Origin: Anisakis pegreffii | Lineage: Eukaryota > Nematoda > Chromadorea > Rhabditida > Anisakidae | Length of the DNA stretch: 64,000 nucleotides | Reading direction: 5' to 3' | Assembly (NCBI GenBank): GCA_035041965.1 | Contig: JAPYMA010000049.1 | Span: forward strand, 1 to 64,000 | Part shown: positions 42,268-52,459 of the stretch, piece by piece | How positions within the stretch are numbered: the first letter of the stretch is position 1 | Layout of the letters: every line of letters begins with the position of its first letter | Translations under genes and position numbers: made by a program | The notes under the pieces: model-generated | What the model was told of the DNA's origin: nothing | The model's database searches: none | The model's input: the letters and a program-made list of their open reading frames with translations, nothing else

Positions 42268-43119
42268 CGTACACTTTATTCTTTCCGTCCTGAAATATCT
42301 AGTGATTTGTTCGAAAAAATCCTTTCAATAAGTGGTGGATAGTTGCTGGATAAATGATATTAGTTCCGTTTAATTCAAAAAGCAGAGATTCAGTCAATAA
42401 AATTACATTAAATCCGGTCATTTTCAATCTCATGAGAGCAGTACGGCGTACGTATGGCAAAATGAAAAGCTTTGAAGAAGAAAAACATAGATGAACAATA
42501 AAACTGAAAATGTTAAGTATGACAATGGTTTGAGAATCAACACTGAGTGAAGCTTGTGATGATATTCAGCGATCAAAAACAACGGTATTGAATCATTCGA
42601 AAAAGAAGGAGAAAACACACTTTATTAGTAAGCGACTGCTCGTTCGCTATTCAAAATACAACTTATTATTATAATGTTACAATTTTAACACCATGACTGA
42701 TGTACATGAAGTGAAATACGAAAGAGGTTGACCTCTCTCGTCGATTCCATGAGCACTATCGAATTGGACACAAACAACATCCTTATTTCTGCACTACTTC
42801 ATTTCACATCTATGGGCAACTTGCTGCATTCATACGTGTTTAATTCACCCGCCTCAATTTCAGCATCATTCACTACGACTAAGCCTAAGCACCATGCAGT
42901 TCTTTAGTTTAGGGGCTACACACGCGCGCATAGAGACATCTCTCAGTATAGTAGGCACGCCCACCCGGCGATGAGGCTACGCATGGGCTTCGGCTCACGC
43001 GCGTAAACGAAACTATGTAATTTATTGTGTTATGTAATTTATTAAATTTATTGAAATTTACAAGCAATGTAAGACAGAGTTTGGTTTATTTATTGGTGGC
43101 TCTTAAGAGGGCCGTTGGG
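42268..43119. other. intergenic with transposon debris
   Basis: No gene seen. Around 42905-43015 is a GC-rich patch (CACACGCGCGCATAG, GGCACGCCCACCC, CTCACGCGCGTAAACG). It resembles worn ends and interior of the GG-ended MITE family just to the right. Confidence 0.4.
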
Positions 43120-43394
43120 TTTAGAAGGGCACTTTTTTACTTTGGCGGGGGGGGGTCGCACGCGAGCAAGCTCGCGCATGCCACGCCTACTGCGCATGGC
43201 TTCAGCCCAGGCGTAGTCTCAACCTAAGCCTGAGCCTGAGTTCACTTGCTAGCCTCTGCTGTAGCATCGAGCGATCTGATGCTACGCCTAGATGAGGCTG
43301 AGGTCACCTTGTACTGAGGCCATGCGCAGTAGACGTGGCATGCGCGAGCTTGCTCGCGTGCGACCCCCCCAAAGTAAAAAAGTGCCTTTAGAAG
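43120..43394. mobile_element. GG-ended inverted-repeat MITE with 8-bp TSDs
   Basis: The element spans 43128-43386 (259 bp), flanked by the exact duplication TTTAGAAG (43120-43127, 43387-43394). The ends are long inverted repeats of about 70 bp: GGCACTTTTTTACTTTGG, a G tract, then TCGCACGCGAGCAAGCTCGC. The interior has AACCTAAGCCTGAGCCTGAG. An 8-bp duplication and GG ends fit Merlin elements and also some hAT elements. It is inserted just past the stop codon of a decayed Merlin transposase. Confidence 0.92.
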
Positions 43395-43404
43395 TGATGA
43401 GCAG

Positions 43405-44326
43405 TCATTCCGATGGATAGAGGGCAAGCACTTGGTTCCAAAGATGATACATAATGTCATCGCCTGCAAACAAACGACGCCACTGGATCTGCTCCACGTA
43501 TGAAGCAAGGAGGAACCGATGAGTGCCGTAACGTCACTTATGGGAGTGCATGAATTTCTGCCACGTCGACTCAATCGTGTTGGTACATGCTCCGCTGCCA
43601 GGATCGACGAAATTGATGGAATGATTCACAGTTAAGTGTGTGTATCCTTCAGGAAGGTTACGGACACCGCTGTAGGCGGACCACAAATCGGACATGATAA
43701 TCGTACCTGGGAGAACATGTTTTAAAATAATAGGGAGAAAGGTGGCAGCGCAGCGGTTTTCAAGTGGCATGAGAAAGCATTTCCACTACCTCTCTCAACA
43801 CCACCGAAAATCCATTGCTATCGTACTAGATTCCCTCTTTCATACTTCCGCCTTGTCTGAACCGTCTCGTCGATTTCAACGATCTTCCCAGGGCCGCCAA
43901 TTTGCATGGGATTCTGAACGAAACATTCCACGCAAATATCCCTGAAGAAGTTGTTCCAGTCGACAACAGTACGATTACTGGGAGTGGAACCGTCTTGACG
44001 CCGTATGTCAAACTGGATTTCAGTTATCGTGTGCGTATTTCTGCACCAATGATACGATAGTTGAAATACTTCGTTTGGCGTCAAATTCACGTGTTCGGAG
44101 AACGACCCAGCAAGAAGACTTTTCTTCTTTTTACACCCACTACGACGACAAGCCCAGCGCTTTCCTCCGACTTCCCGCTACTCTCAATACTCATCCTTTA
44201 ACCGTAGACGCACGTCCTAGTCGAGGATATTAGGCCCAATACTTGGAGCCATATTGAAAAATCATCCACCGGAAGCAATATTTTCTGAACCATTTTGACG
44301 ACATTCATACCACGTAGCTCATCCAT
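43405..44326 (-). pseudogene. Merlin / IS1595-like (ISXO2) transposase, degenerate
   Basis: Reading down the minus strand from the Met at 44324-44326: MDELRGMNVVKMVQKILLP, then after a frame break GGKRWACRRSGCKKKKSLL (zinc-ribbon end). Next come LTPNEVFQLSYHWCRNTHT and IGGPGKIVEIDET (first catalytic Asp), a stop codon, then QWIFGGVERGSG. After a further frame break come DLWSAYSGVRNLPEGYTHL (second Asp) and NTIESTWQKFMHSH (likely third catalytic residue). After another stop come RYGTHRFLLASYVEQIQW and the presumed true end LYPSE at 43405-43407. At least two in-frame stops and two frame breaks make it non-functional. The order of blocks is that of the ISXO2-like DDE transposases used by Merlin elements. 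Confidence 0.85.
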
Positions 44327-45502
44327 CTTCACAGAGTCAGCAACACACAGTAACTTTCACGAACAGTAATGAGTAAGGTGCTTATAAGTACCTGAAAAGT
44401 GCCTTCTGGCACCTTTCAGTACCTGAGTTAATACCTGAGCATTAACATCACTCTCGTGCTTAGGCCACGCCTACTTTGTGTGATTGCATCACAAAAGTCA
44501 AAAAAGATGGCCACGCCCACTGTGTCAGATGAGGTCATTGCTATTCATATGTTTACTGCTCGATTAGGTTCGATTTTTAGAAAATAATCATCTGAAACGA
44601 CTTTCCACACAATTCACAACCAAAAATGTTACAGAAAAATGCATTTTGCTCTTAAGCAAAACAACAAAGAAATACTCACTATCAATGAAACAACGAATGC
44701 ATTGCATATTTGTGTAAAATAAATAAATGCATACTTTGTCATTATTCAAAACACAAAAATTTGCGCTATTCAATATCTGAATCTGTTTCATATACCTGGA
44801 TTACCTGGATTGGTCAGGCTATCAAACGTTTGTAACGTTGCTGGCCACAATGCTCGCGTTTCCGTTCGCACTGTTTTAGCCTTGATTGTAGCCACCCCGC
44901 TGGCTAGGCGAGCAGGCCAAGTGAGTACAACCGAGTATTTAATTAGTTGCCGTGAATACTTTGCACAATTAAACGTAGCCAAATATCAATCCAATAAATA
45001 TTCATAAGTCTACAAAATAAGCATTCCGCCGATCGCTAACCGCGATCAACAAAATAACCGCTCGATGTGTAAGTAACAATGATAATATTTTTTATATTTC
45101 ATATATAAAATTTTTCATTTTATTTCAGTTTCATATATATATTCATTTCAAAACTTTAAACAACACCACCATAACAAATATAATATTATTATTCTTGCTT
45201 TATACGAGTCATTCATATCGTCCCTATCTAAAAACCAACCACTATGATACACACATAAATTCGAACAATAAACGCTCCGTTTTCGCGGTCTATGTTCGAT
45301 TTCGAACAATTATTGTACTCAACAGTACTTTGCGTTATGATTTTTATTATTCGAAACCGCATTTATACACCACCTGAACTCATTCAATTGTCAGAAATTA
45401 CGGTAAAAAGTAGACATATTGAACAGAAATTATAGATCAGAATATAACAATGCCTGTGCCAAGAATTAATGGTTACTATTATTACTACTACCACTACGAT
45501 TA
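44327..45502. other. transposon flank, no gene
   Basis: Contains an imperfect palindrome at about 44389-44425 (GTACCTGAAAAGTGCC, spacer TTCT, GGCACCTTTCAGTAC) whose arms resemble the GG-ended MITE termini. GGCCACGCC-rich patches follow (about 44460-44520). The open frames near 44788-45007 are GC-richer than the surroundings but not recognisable. Confidence 0.4.
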
Positions 45503-45550
45503 GCACTTGTTTACTTTGGGGGACACGCACGCTCGCGTATAACAACTGAC

Positions 45551-47230
45551 GGGAAACCTCACGAAGTTACCCCCGCCTTTCGGAATGAGACCTATATGAT
45601 TTTGTAGGGCTCATGTAGCTGATCACGGATATACAAGAAATTTTTGCAGTGTACAAAGGGGACACGAGTTATGGCGCGAAATAGGTTTTCAGTGGATTGA
45701 AGTGGGTTTCTAAATTTCATTCCAACATCGGCTGCTTGGCCTGGCGAGTAGTGCGCCTGGCTAAAGTGCGAGCGCCCAGTGGTTTGGTTCCGCATGCTCG
45801 CGAAAATATTTTCTCCTACATCTATAGCATATTCAAGCTGCCTTAATGTTATGCTGCCCTCCCCACAAATTCTTTCCTTGTTTGTGGGGATATTTTATTT
45901 TTTTGGTTTTTTTGTTTTTTAATTTTTTGATCTTTTTTTCCTTTTTTATATGTGTTCGTAATGGGTATGTCTATTTACAACAAAATGATGGAAACACAGA
46001 TGTAGATTACAATAAGAACATTTAACAAATGACAAAACATCACAATTAATTATATCACATTCTTGAACTACGTTGTGTGGAAAACAGGCTTGAACCGGAG
46101 TTTCAAATTGTTGTGGATGTTGTTCAATATATCCGCAAGCATACCAGGAATATTTGTTGAATTCTCGAAACTTCGGATTGCGAAATTGGTTGAACACCAC
46201 TTCGAGAATGCATAGAACATTTTCACGTCGGTAGATCAAGAAATTGATGTCGTGAATAATTACATAAGAATGGATCTTCCTGATGAATGTTTTAAATATG
46301 CGGAAGAAAAATCGGTCCAGTGGTTGAATTTGTGATGTCGCACCGGCGGATATGTTTTGAATTTCGAGTGATGGCATTAATTCTTTCATTTCTTCATGTT
46401 TCTTGAACGGTGCCCAAGAATCCAAAATAAGAAGCGTGCATGCTTCCAGTTGCACCATCGCAAAACAATTTCTGAACCATGACAGCATGTGGGATTTTGT
46501 CATGATATGAGAATATACGCACTCGATAACAAGGTCAGGTGAATGCCAGTCGAATCTCTGTGGGAATTCACCACTTGGTTCAGCTAACACAACGTATAGT
46601 TTAGGTAATAAAATACCATCTGCCATTATGATTGGCATGATGGTGAATGAATGCGTTAATGATTGGACCTGTTGAGCAAGGCATTCCACATTCCGTTGCC
46701 CGCGAGGTGCAAGTGTCCGCGCCGTGTACAATTCTTTCGTTATGGCAGACTGATCCGCATTGAAGATGCAATCCGGATCAAGATTTTTCGACTTGATGAG
46801 CTCGATAAAACTGCGGCAAGCCTCTTCAATTTGTGGACGACTGCCTAATGTTCGTCGACTCACAAATTTTGTAATTCGCCTTGATGTAAAATGGTTAACG
46901 TGTTTGAACTTGTGAATCCAACCCGCAGATGCCTCGAAGTGAGGTATTCTATATTCCTTATTTAACGAATGAGCGAGCGCTTGCAAATCAATGTCATGAA
47001 GTATTACACCTTTTCCTATTTTATCGTTGATCACTTCCTTGAGCTTCACTGATAGTGCTCTAATCTGATTCCGACGATCTAGGATACATGTTTCCTTTCT
47101 TTTCGCGCCATAGCTCGCGTCCCCCTTGTCCACTGCAAAAATTTTTTACATATCCGTGATCAGTTACATGAGCCCTACAAAATGATATAGGTCTCATTCC
47201 GAAAGGCGGGGGTAACTTCGTGAGGTTTCC
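45551..47230 (-). mobile_element. pogo/Tigger-like DNA transposon with long TIRs
   Basis: Both ends read inward GGAAACCTCACGAAGTTACC and then CCCGCCTTTCGGAATGAGAC. The inverted repeats continue with only scattered differences for about 135 bp (left to about 45685, right from about 47095). The right arm overlaps the start of the transposase frame, so the left arm contains an inverted copy of that start. No clear TA or longer duplication is visible: the right flank is TA, the left is CG. It sits inside a MITE copy. Confidence 0.85.
45946..47133 (-). CDS. pogo/Tigger-like transposase (CENP-B HTH + DDE_1)
   Basis: A single open frame of 395 codons with no stop or frameshift. The N-terminal DNA-binding part includes AKRKETCILDRRNQIRALS and the CENP-B/Tc5-type ASAGWIHKFKHVNHFTSRRI. 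The DDE_1 catalytic domain shows FNADQSAITKE (first Asp), LLILDSWAPFKKHEE (second Asp) and ATSQIQPLDRFFFRIFK (third Asp). The tail has CSYCNLHLCFHHFVVNRHTH, a Cys/His cluster that may bind zinc. The listed first codon is GTG and follows TTTTTGCAG, which looks like a 3' splice site. The natural Met may therefore lie on an upstream exon that I could not find, or the copy is 5'-truncated. The catalytic triad appears intact. Confidence 0.88.
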   Translation of the reverse strand: MDKGDASYGAKRKETCILDRRNQIRALSVKLKEVINDKIGKGVILHDIDLQALAHSLNKEYRIPHFEASAGWIHKFKHVNHFTSRRITKFVSRRTLGSRPQIEEACRSFIELIKSKNLDPDCIFNADQSAITKELYTARTLAPRGQRNVECLAQQVQSLTHSFTIMPIIMADGILLPKLYVVLAEPSGEFPQRFDWHSPDLVIECVYSHIMTKSHMLSWFRNCFAMVQLEACTLLILDSWAPFKKHEEMKELMPSLEIQNISAGATSQIQPLDRFFFRIFKTFIRKIHSYVIIHDINFLIYRRENVLCILEVVFNQFRNPKFREFNKYSWYACGYIEQHPQQFETPVQACFPHNVVQECDIINCDVLSFVKCSYCNLHLCFHHFVVNRHTHYEHI

Positions 47231-47733
47231 TAGTGAGGCCACGCCCATTGCGCATGTCCTCGGCCCCAACCTAAGCGTGGTCTTGGCCTGAGCCTAAGCC
47301 GAAGCCCGCTTGCTAACCCCCGTTGTAACATCGAGCGTTCGTAAAGGCTGAGGCTACGCTTAGATGAGGCCGATATTACGCTTACACTGAGACTGAGGTC
47401 ATGCATAGAAGGCGTGGCCTCGGTTGTAATAGGCGAGCGTGCTCGCGTGCGACTCTCTCCCCCAAAGTAAACAAGTGCCATGCTATTATTATTATTGCTG
47501 TAATTATTGCTGTTACTATTGTAACTGTCATTATTATCAATAGTATCATTACTACTTTTACTGTGATTGCTTGATTTGTGCTGGATTAAATTTTGAGTTG
47601 AATTAAAATGAGATGCCGTTAAAGGTATTTCGTTGTTAAGACAATTTGATGGCGCGAAATTTGTGTTCAAATTCAAGTGTGATGAACGAAGAAGTGGCGC
47701 TTAACTGAAATACAAAACTGATGTGAGACGTAC

Positions 47734-48036
47734 GTCAAATTTAGCAGTTATTGAGCATGCTGTTCGTGCATCAAGTAATGACCGACCTGTTGTGAAATTA
47801 ATTTGATATGTAACTATTTCGATAAGATTTTCGTCTGTTTCGTCCATTGGAACATCTTTTGCATCTTTGACGATCTCTGAAAATTGCACCGAAAGTCTGT
47901 AGTTGCTATGCTGATGGGGTGAGTGATCCCAGCCAAAAGCGTTAGGGCTTGAGTTCAACTTCGGCCGAGACTTCATTGTTTGCAGGTGATTACTGGTGGG
48001 TTCACTGTCAAGCCTCCTCGTAGATTTCAAATCGGA
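47734..48036 (-). CDS. orphan internal exon of an unrecognised gene
   Basis: A 101-codon block in phase 0-0, bounded by CCTTAAG acceptor and GAC|GTACGT donor. It encodes SDLKSTRRLDSEP, NAFGWDHSPHQHSNYRLSVQ, FSEIVKDAKDVPMDETDEN and LIEIVTYQINFTTGRSLLD then ARTACSITAKFD. The balanced composition and strong splice sites support a real exon, but I do not recognise the family. The next exon should lie to the left, where the transposon cluster 45503-47479 sits; the first exon should lie to the right, towards cyclin E. A gene interrupted or carried apart by the transposons is possible. Confidence 0.45.
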
Positions 48037-48559
48037 CTTAAGGAAACTGGTCAGTGAATAAACAACTTTTAGTGTAAAATGTTGTTGACGTATTCATTGA
48101 AACTGATGCAGACAATCATGGAAGTGTGAAATTGCTAGGCCAGGCCAACACTCAATCAAAAAACTTTTGAAGAATTCTCGAGGCTTATTGTCAGCTATGT
48201 CCGCTGGCTTCAGAAACTCGCTCATATTGTGTTCATATTTATGCCAACACACATTTCTGATTCACTGCTTTTTTGTTACCACTCGAGTTTTTCAATGGTC
48301 CTGGATGAAATGATTTGTAAAAACAATTTTCAGGGTTATTTTCCTAAATTGGTGCTAATTTCAGTTAAAATAGTGTTGCTCGCTGCCCTTTAACTCTTTA
48401 CAAGAATGAAAGTGAAAAGATTTGGAAGGACTCCGTCCAACGAGAGATTCATGAGATTCGGCAGCTCAATTAGTAAACACCTGTTAGTTGTTTAAATTTA
48501 TTTTGTTCTTTTTTTCCTAGTGAAACTTCAGTGTACTATCAGTAATGGATAATTAACAG

Positions 48560-51500
48560 CGGACAAAGTCGCAGATGGGCATGGCACGATACTAGTATCA
48601 AAGCCAGAAGAACGAGCACACGTAGCATATCGAGGGGTGGTGAATCATCAACGAAAACGACGAGTGCAAAAGCAGAAGTAAGCTGTGGTTTGGAGAATAC
48701 AGTAAATTGTAGTCAGTACTGCACCGGCCAGCAAATCGATCAATCAGTGGGTATTTCTAACTTAGGTGCAAATAAGAATATGGTCATTAATGGCGACAAC
48801 GATCGACGGGTACTTCGTGAATTGGTTGGTGCTTGAGATAACTGTTCATTCGATAAATAATGTTTTTTCATCTCATTTTAATATTGATTTTTCCGTTTAT
48901 TACAATTCATTCATAAATAGACAGTGAAAAAGTAGTTGGTCAGGTACTGTTGCAGCATGTGGTACTAGTTTCAAATTATAGTTACTGTTTTGGTTTTTTG
49001 AAAAGTGAAATTGTGTTAAGGTTCGTCGTAGTAGTTTATGAAAATAACAGTGATATTCAGTTGAATGATGATGATGGTGAAGTAGTTGAAAATATGGCAA
49101 TGTTGGAGTGTTCTGAAAGTGCTATTAATCCAGCAGCGTCCCATCCGAGTGCATCTTTGCCGCATTTGGAATCATCCGAAGTTCTTTCACGGAGGTGATT
49201 CAAAATAAAACATTCATCTGATGATTTAACTAATTAAAATTTTTTTTTCTCCATGAACCTTAACATTTTCTTCAATTTTTCTTTCATTTGAATTAAATTC
49301 CAATGTTAGTCTTATTTTCTCATTGTTTCAGTCCCATTCGATGCTTTGAATCTCATATCCAAATTCCACCATCCAGTTTAACAAAGTTGCGTGAAAGTAA
49401 GTCTTATCAAAGCATTCCAGTAATGATATAATCGAATCATGCCTTGGAGTAGGAGTAATGAAGTTCATTAGGAACAGGGTTCGTGAGTGATTTGAAAAGT
49501 GAATGTATGAATGAGTGAGTTTGATAGCTGAATTCATTGTGCGTATATTGATGATTATACGAACATGTTTCTTCATACATTTTCCTATTGCACGTCCCAT
49601 TCTTGTTTATCTCTTCTAGGTAATATCAGATCACCATATTTTCTTTCCGTCATATCATCTGATGGTGGCACAGTTCTTTCTACAACATCGCGCAAAATGC
49701 CTGCCCAGTTACTAAGGAATACCAGTGGAGATCCCGAACAGGTTTTATTCATTAATACTGTTATCACTGTTAACATTAAGGCTGTTATTATTGTCATTGA
49801 TGTAACAGTAATTATTATTAATGCAAATTTAGATGTGGAAATTAATGTGTGAAAAAAGTCAGAAATATATCAGAAATAGTCGCATGATGGACCTGCATCC
49901 TCAGTTACTTTTATCAATGCGAACCGTTTTGTTTGATTGGATGATGGACGTATGTTTCATTTTTGTTGATTATTTGATTTATTATAGTAAGTGAATATAT
50001 GTTTACGCATAAAAATTCGTTATTAATTCAAACAGTCGTCAAGAATAATTGATTGAAGGTTTGTGCAGCGGAAAAATTACACCGTGAAACATTTTATTTG
50101 GCAATGGAATATATGGATCGCTTCTTGTCTTCCTTTGAGGAGCTACCACCGTCGGAGTTACAGATGTTTGGCACCGTAGCGATTCATATAGCGTGCAAAT
50201 TTGAGGTTTGTTTGTTGAAATCCAACCACTCGTTTATTTTTACAGTTATATTACGCATAATATTATTTATCAGATTAATTTTATCCATTCATTTTCTCAC
50301 AAGTCATTCGTTCATTAGTTGACTCAACAGTTTAATGAGATTCGACTACATTGAGCGATAATGTTTTAGGAGGTTTATCCACCTAAACTTAAAACACTCG
50401 TGGCATATACTGATGGAGCGTGCAGTGTATCCGAGGCCCTTTCGGCTGAACGAGTTATGCTGAAGGTAGGTGCTTAAGAGCGAACGAGAATTTTATTCTA
50501 GGGATATTTGTTGATTGTTTTCATGCGGTTTTGAGAATGATTGCTTTGATTTGTTCTCGCTATTGAGTCGTTCAGATACTTTTATCGGTCGTCATATTTG
50601 ACTTGTCCAGATGATGATGTTTATATAAATACGCACAAAATATTTGTTGTAACATTTCAAATAAAATTTGAGCATAACTTTTTGTAGCATTTGCGCTGGA
50701 TGTTGAATCCACTGACAGCAATTCATTGGTTAGGCGTTTATTTGCTGTTGTTGGAAGAAATTATATGTGAATGTAAAGGGAAGTTAGATGAAAGTGCTCG
50801 GAATAAACATCAGCAAGCAGACGGTAATGCTAAAAAAAGTGAACCAACTTGTGAATTAAAGCAGTCATGCAATAATTACAACTTTTTGCGTGATACATCC
50901 TTTCAATTCTCAAAATTCACGCGTACCGCTTTCATCACTATGGCACAGGTCAGTAATTGCAATCGGTTATTGATTGTTTTCACATACATGCCTCTCGTTG
51001 AATAATTACGTGCAGTATGATATTTTGTTTCAGCAGTAAATTGTGCAACATCGACCTGCTTCCTCTGATCTTTTGTATGCATATTTCCAGTGCATTTTGA
51101 AAATAGTTTCAGGTTCTCGATTCGTGCATGTTGGATCCATGTAGTATCAAATATGATTATGCTGTGCTAGCCGCAGCCGTAATCAGTTGTTATTTTGAAC
51201 CGGTTGCGTTTATCGAACAGATCACAGGTATGATGAGATAGACGTTTCAATCGTTCATTTATCCTTGGATGGCAGTCAGAATAAAGTAAATAAAAATAAT
51301 GAATCAATTTTCGTAAATATAGCGGTCACTGAATCATCAGTTTATATGTTTTGTTGATAGTGGATGCCGCCAATCGATTTCTCAGAAATTCTGGATTCAT
51401 CATCGTTGGAATGATTGTTATCAGTGTGAATCAATTATATGATTGAATCTATATGGTTTCTGTCATAGGCTTTCAAATGGAGCAACTGTATAGCGTTTGT

Positions 51501-52459
51501 GAATTTGTTGAGCCATATGTATACTTATGGGAGAGGCGTCGTTCACCTGGTTATTTAATGCCATCATATGAGGGTATCGATCCAAGTGATAGTCATAATA
51601 TTCAAACGCATTTTGAGTATGATGGATATATGGTGAGTATAAATCAATCTGTTCATTCAATATGAATTTTCATTTTTATCTCCTTAGTAATTAAAAATCA
51701 ATACAAAGAATCTCAAAAAATATGTATATAAATAGATTTTTGTATACGGATGTATTCTTTCCTATAAAAGGACTAGAAATCTAGTTCCGTTTTTTTGGTA
51801 TTGAAATTGGTCGTACTGAAATTAGTTGTCTCTGTGTTAGAGATTGAGATAGAATTACTTTTCATCGGAGCGTTTTATATTATTGTCATGAAAATTATTT
51901 CTCGTGCGCATCAAATTTTGGTAGAATGTACGAAAGTATTGTTTCAATGTTAAAAGTGATTAGTGATTAGCAAAACTGATCTTTTCCGGTACCAATTCAA
52001 AACACATTGAAGTGAAGAAACGTTCTGAAAATTTTGCAAAAGAATTTAACTCGAAATCTTTTTGTTCAAGAATTTTACAGTCTACATATTTGTTTCAATT
52101 TTTTCCAGAACGAAAACTTGTTGTTAAGAAGAAATAACATCGAAATACCAGAGAACAAGAACGAGAGTCGTTGATACACGTATTTCAGAACATACTTTAG
52201 CCATATCATATAATTAAAGTGATTTCAATTATCTCAAGGAAAATTCATTTTAATTTTTGTTGCCGATAATTTGCAGAAAGAAGTGAAAGAGATTAGAAAA
52301 AGTCTTGAGAGCAGCAGTGCATCAAATACAATAAGTAGTTGTTTGCGACATCAACGGGTGAATGTAGCATCGTCGCAAACATCTTCGCTTTTTGTCCCTT
52401 CACCATCACAACAACCGCTCGTCAATGAGCAGAATGCAACTTTTAACAAACGGTCCTGA
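48560..52459 (+). CDS. cye-1: cyclin E
   Basis: Regulatory partner of CDK2 for G1/S entry. Supported exons: 49061-49194, 49332-49396, 49620-49741, 49833-49949, 50059-50205, 50370-50465, 50688-50948, 51113-51227, 51469-51632, 52277-52459. They join in phase to 468 codons including the stop. A likely extra N-terminal exon is 48560-48824 (open in the frame joining LREL to LNDDDGEVV), but its start Met is not resolved; CAG before 48560 could be a cis or trans splice acceptor. The cyclin box reads MWKLMCEKSQKYIRNS, SMRTVLFDWMMDVCAAEKLH, RETFYLAMEYMDRFL, ACKFEEVYPPKL and YTDGACSVSEALSAERVMLK. The second fold has VLDSCMLDPCSIKYDYAVLA. The cyclin E-specific HNIQTH follows. The tail is Ser-rich. Confidence 0.93.

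Larger units (their letters stand above)
45503..47479. mobile_element. second GG-ended MITE copy, split by a pogo-like transposon
   Basis: The left piece (45503-45550) begins GCACTTGTTTACTTTGGGGG and continues with ACACGCACGCTCGCG. The right piece (47231-47479) ends on the opposite strand with GGCACTTGTTTACTTTGGGG. Its interior (AACCTAAGCGTGGTCTTGG, AACATCGAGCG, GCTTAGATGAGG) parallels the MITE at 43128-43386 in order. The 1.68-kb pogo-like element lies between the two pieces. The flanks TACGATTA and TGCTATTA agree at 6 of 8 bases if the ends are drawn loosely, so the target duplication is uncertain. Confidence 0.8.

Noticed and set aside
44788..45007. Opposed open frames of 64-65 residues in a GC-richer patch
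   Set aside because: Not recognisable in either orientation; likely transposon or pseudogene debris.
47230..47676. 148-residue minus-strand frame with Asn/Ser runs
   Set aside because: Its second half is the right part of the GG-ended MITE and its first half is ATT-type low complexity; an in-frame stop blocks joining it to the exon at 47734.
48406..48472. Possible first coding exon of cyclin E (MKVKRFGRTPSNERF)
   Set aside because: Its end phase does not match the exon at 48560-48824 with the available GT donor, so I did not include it.
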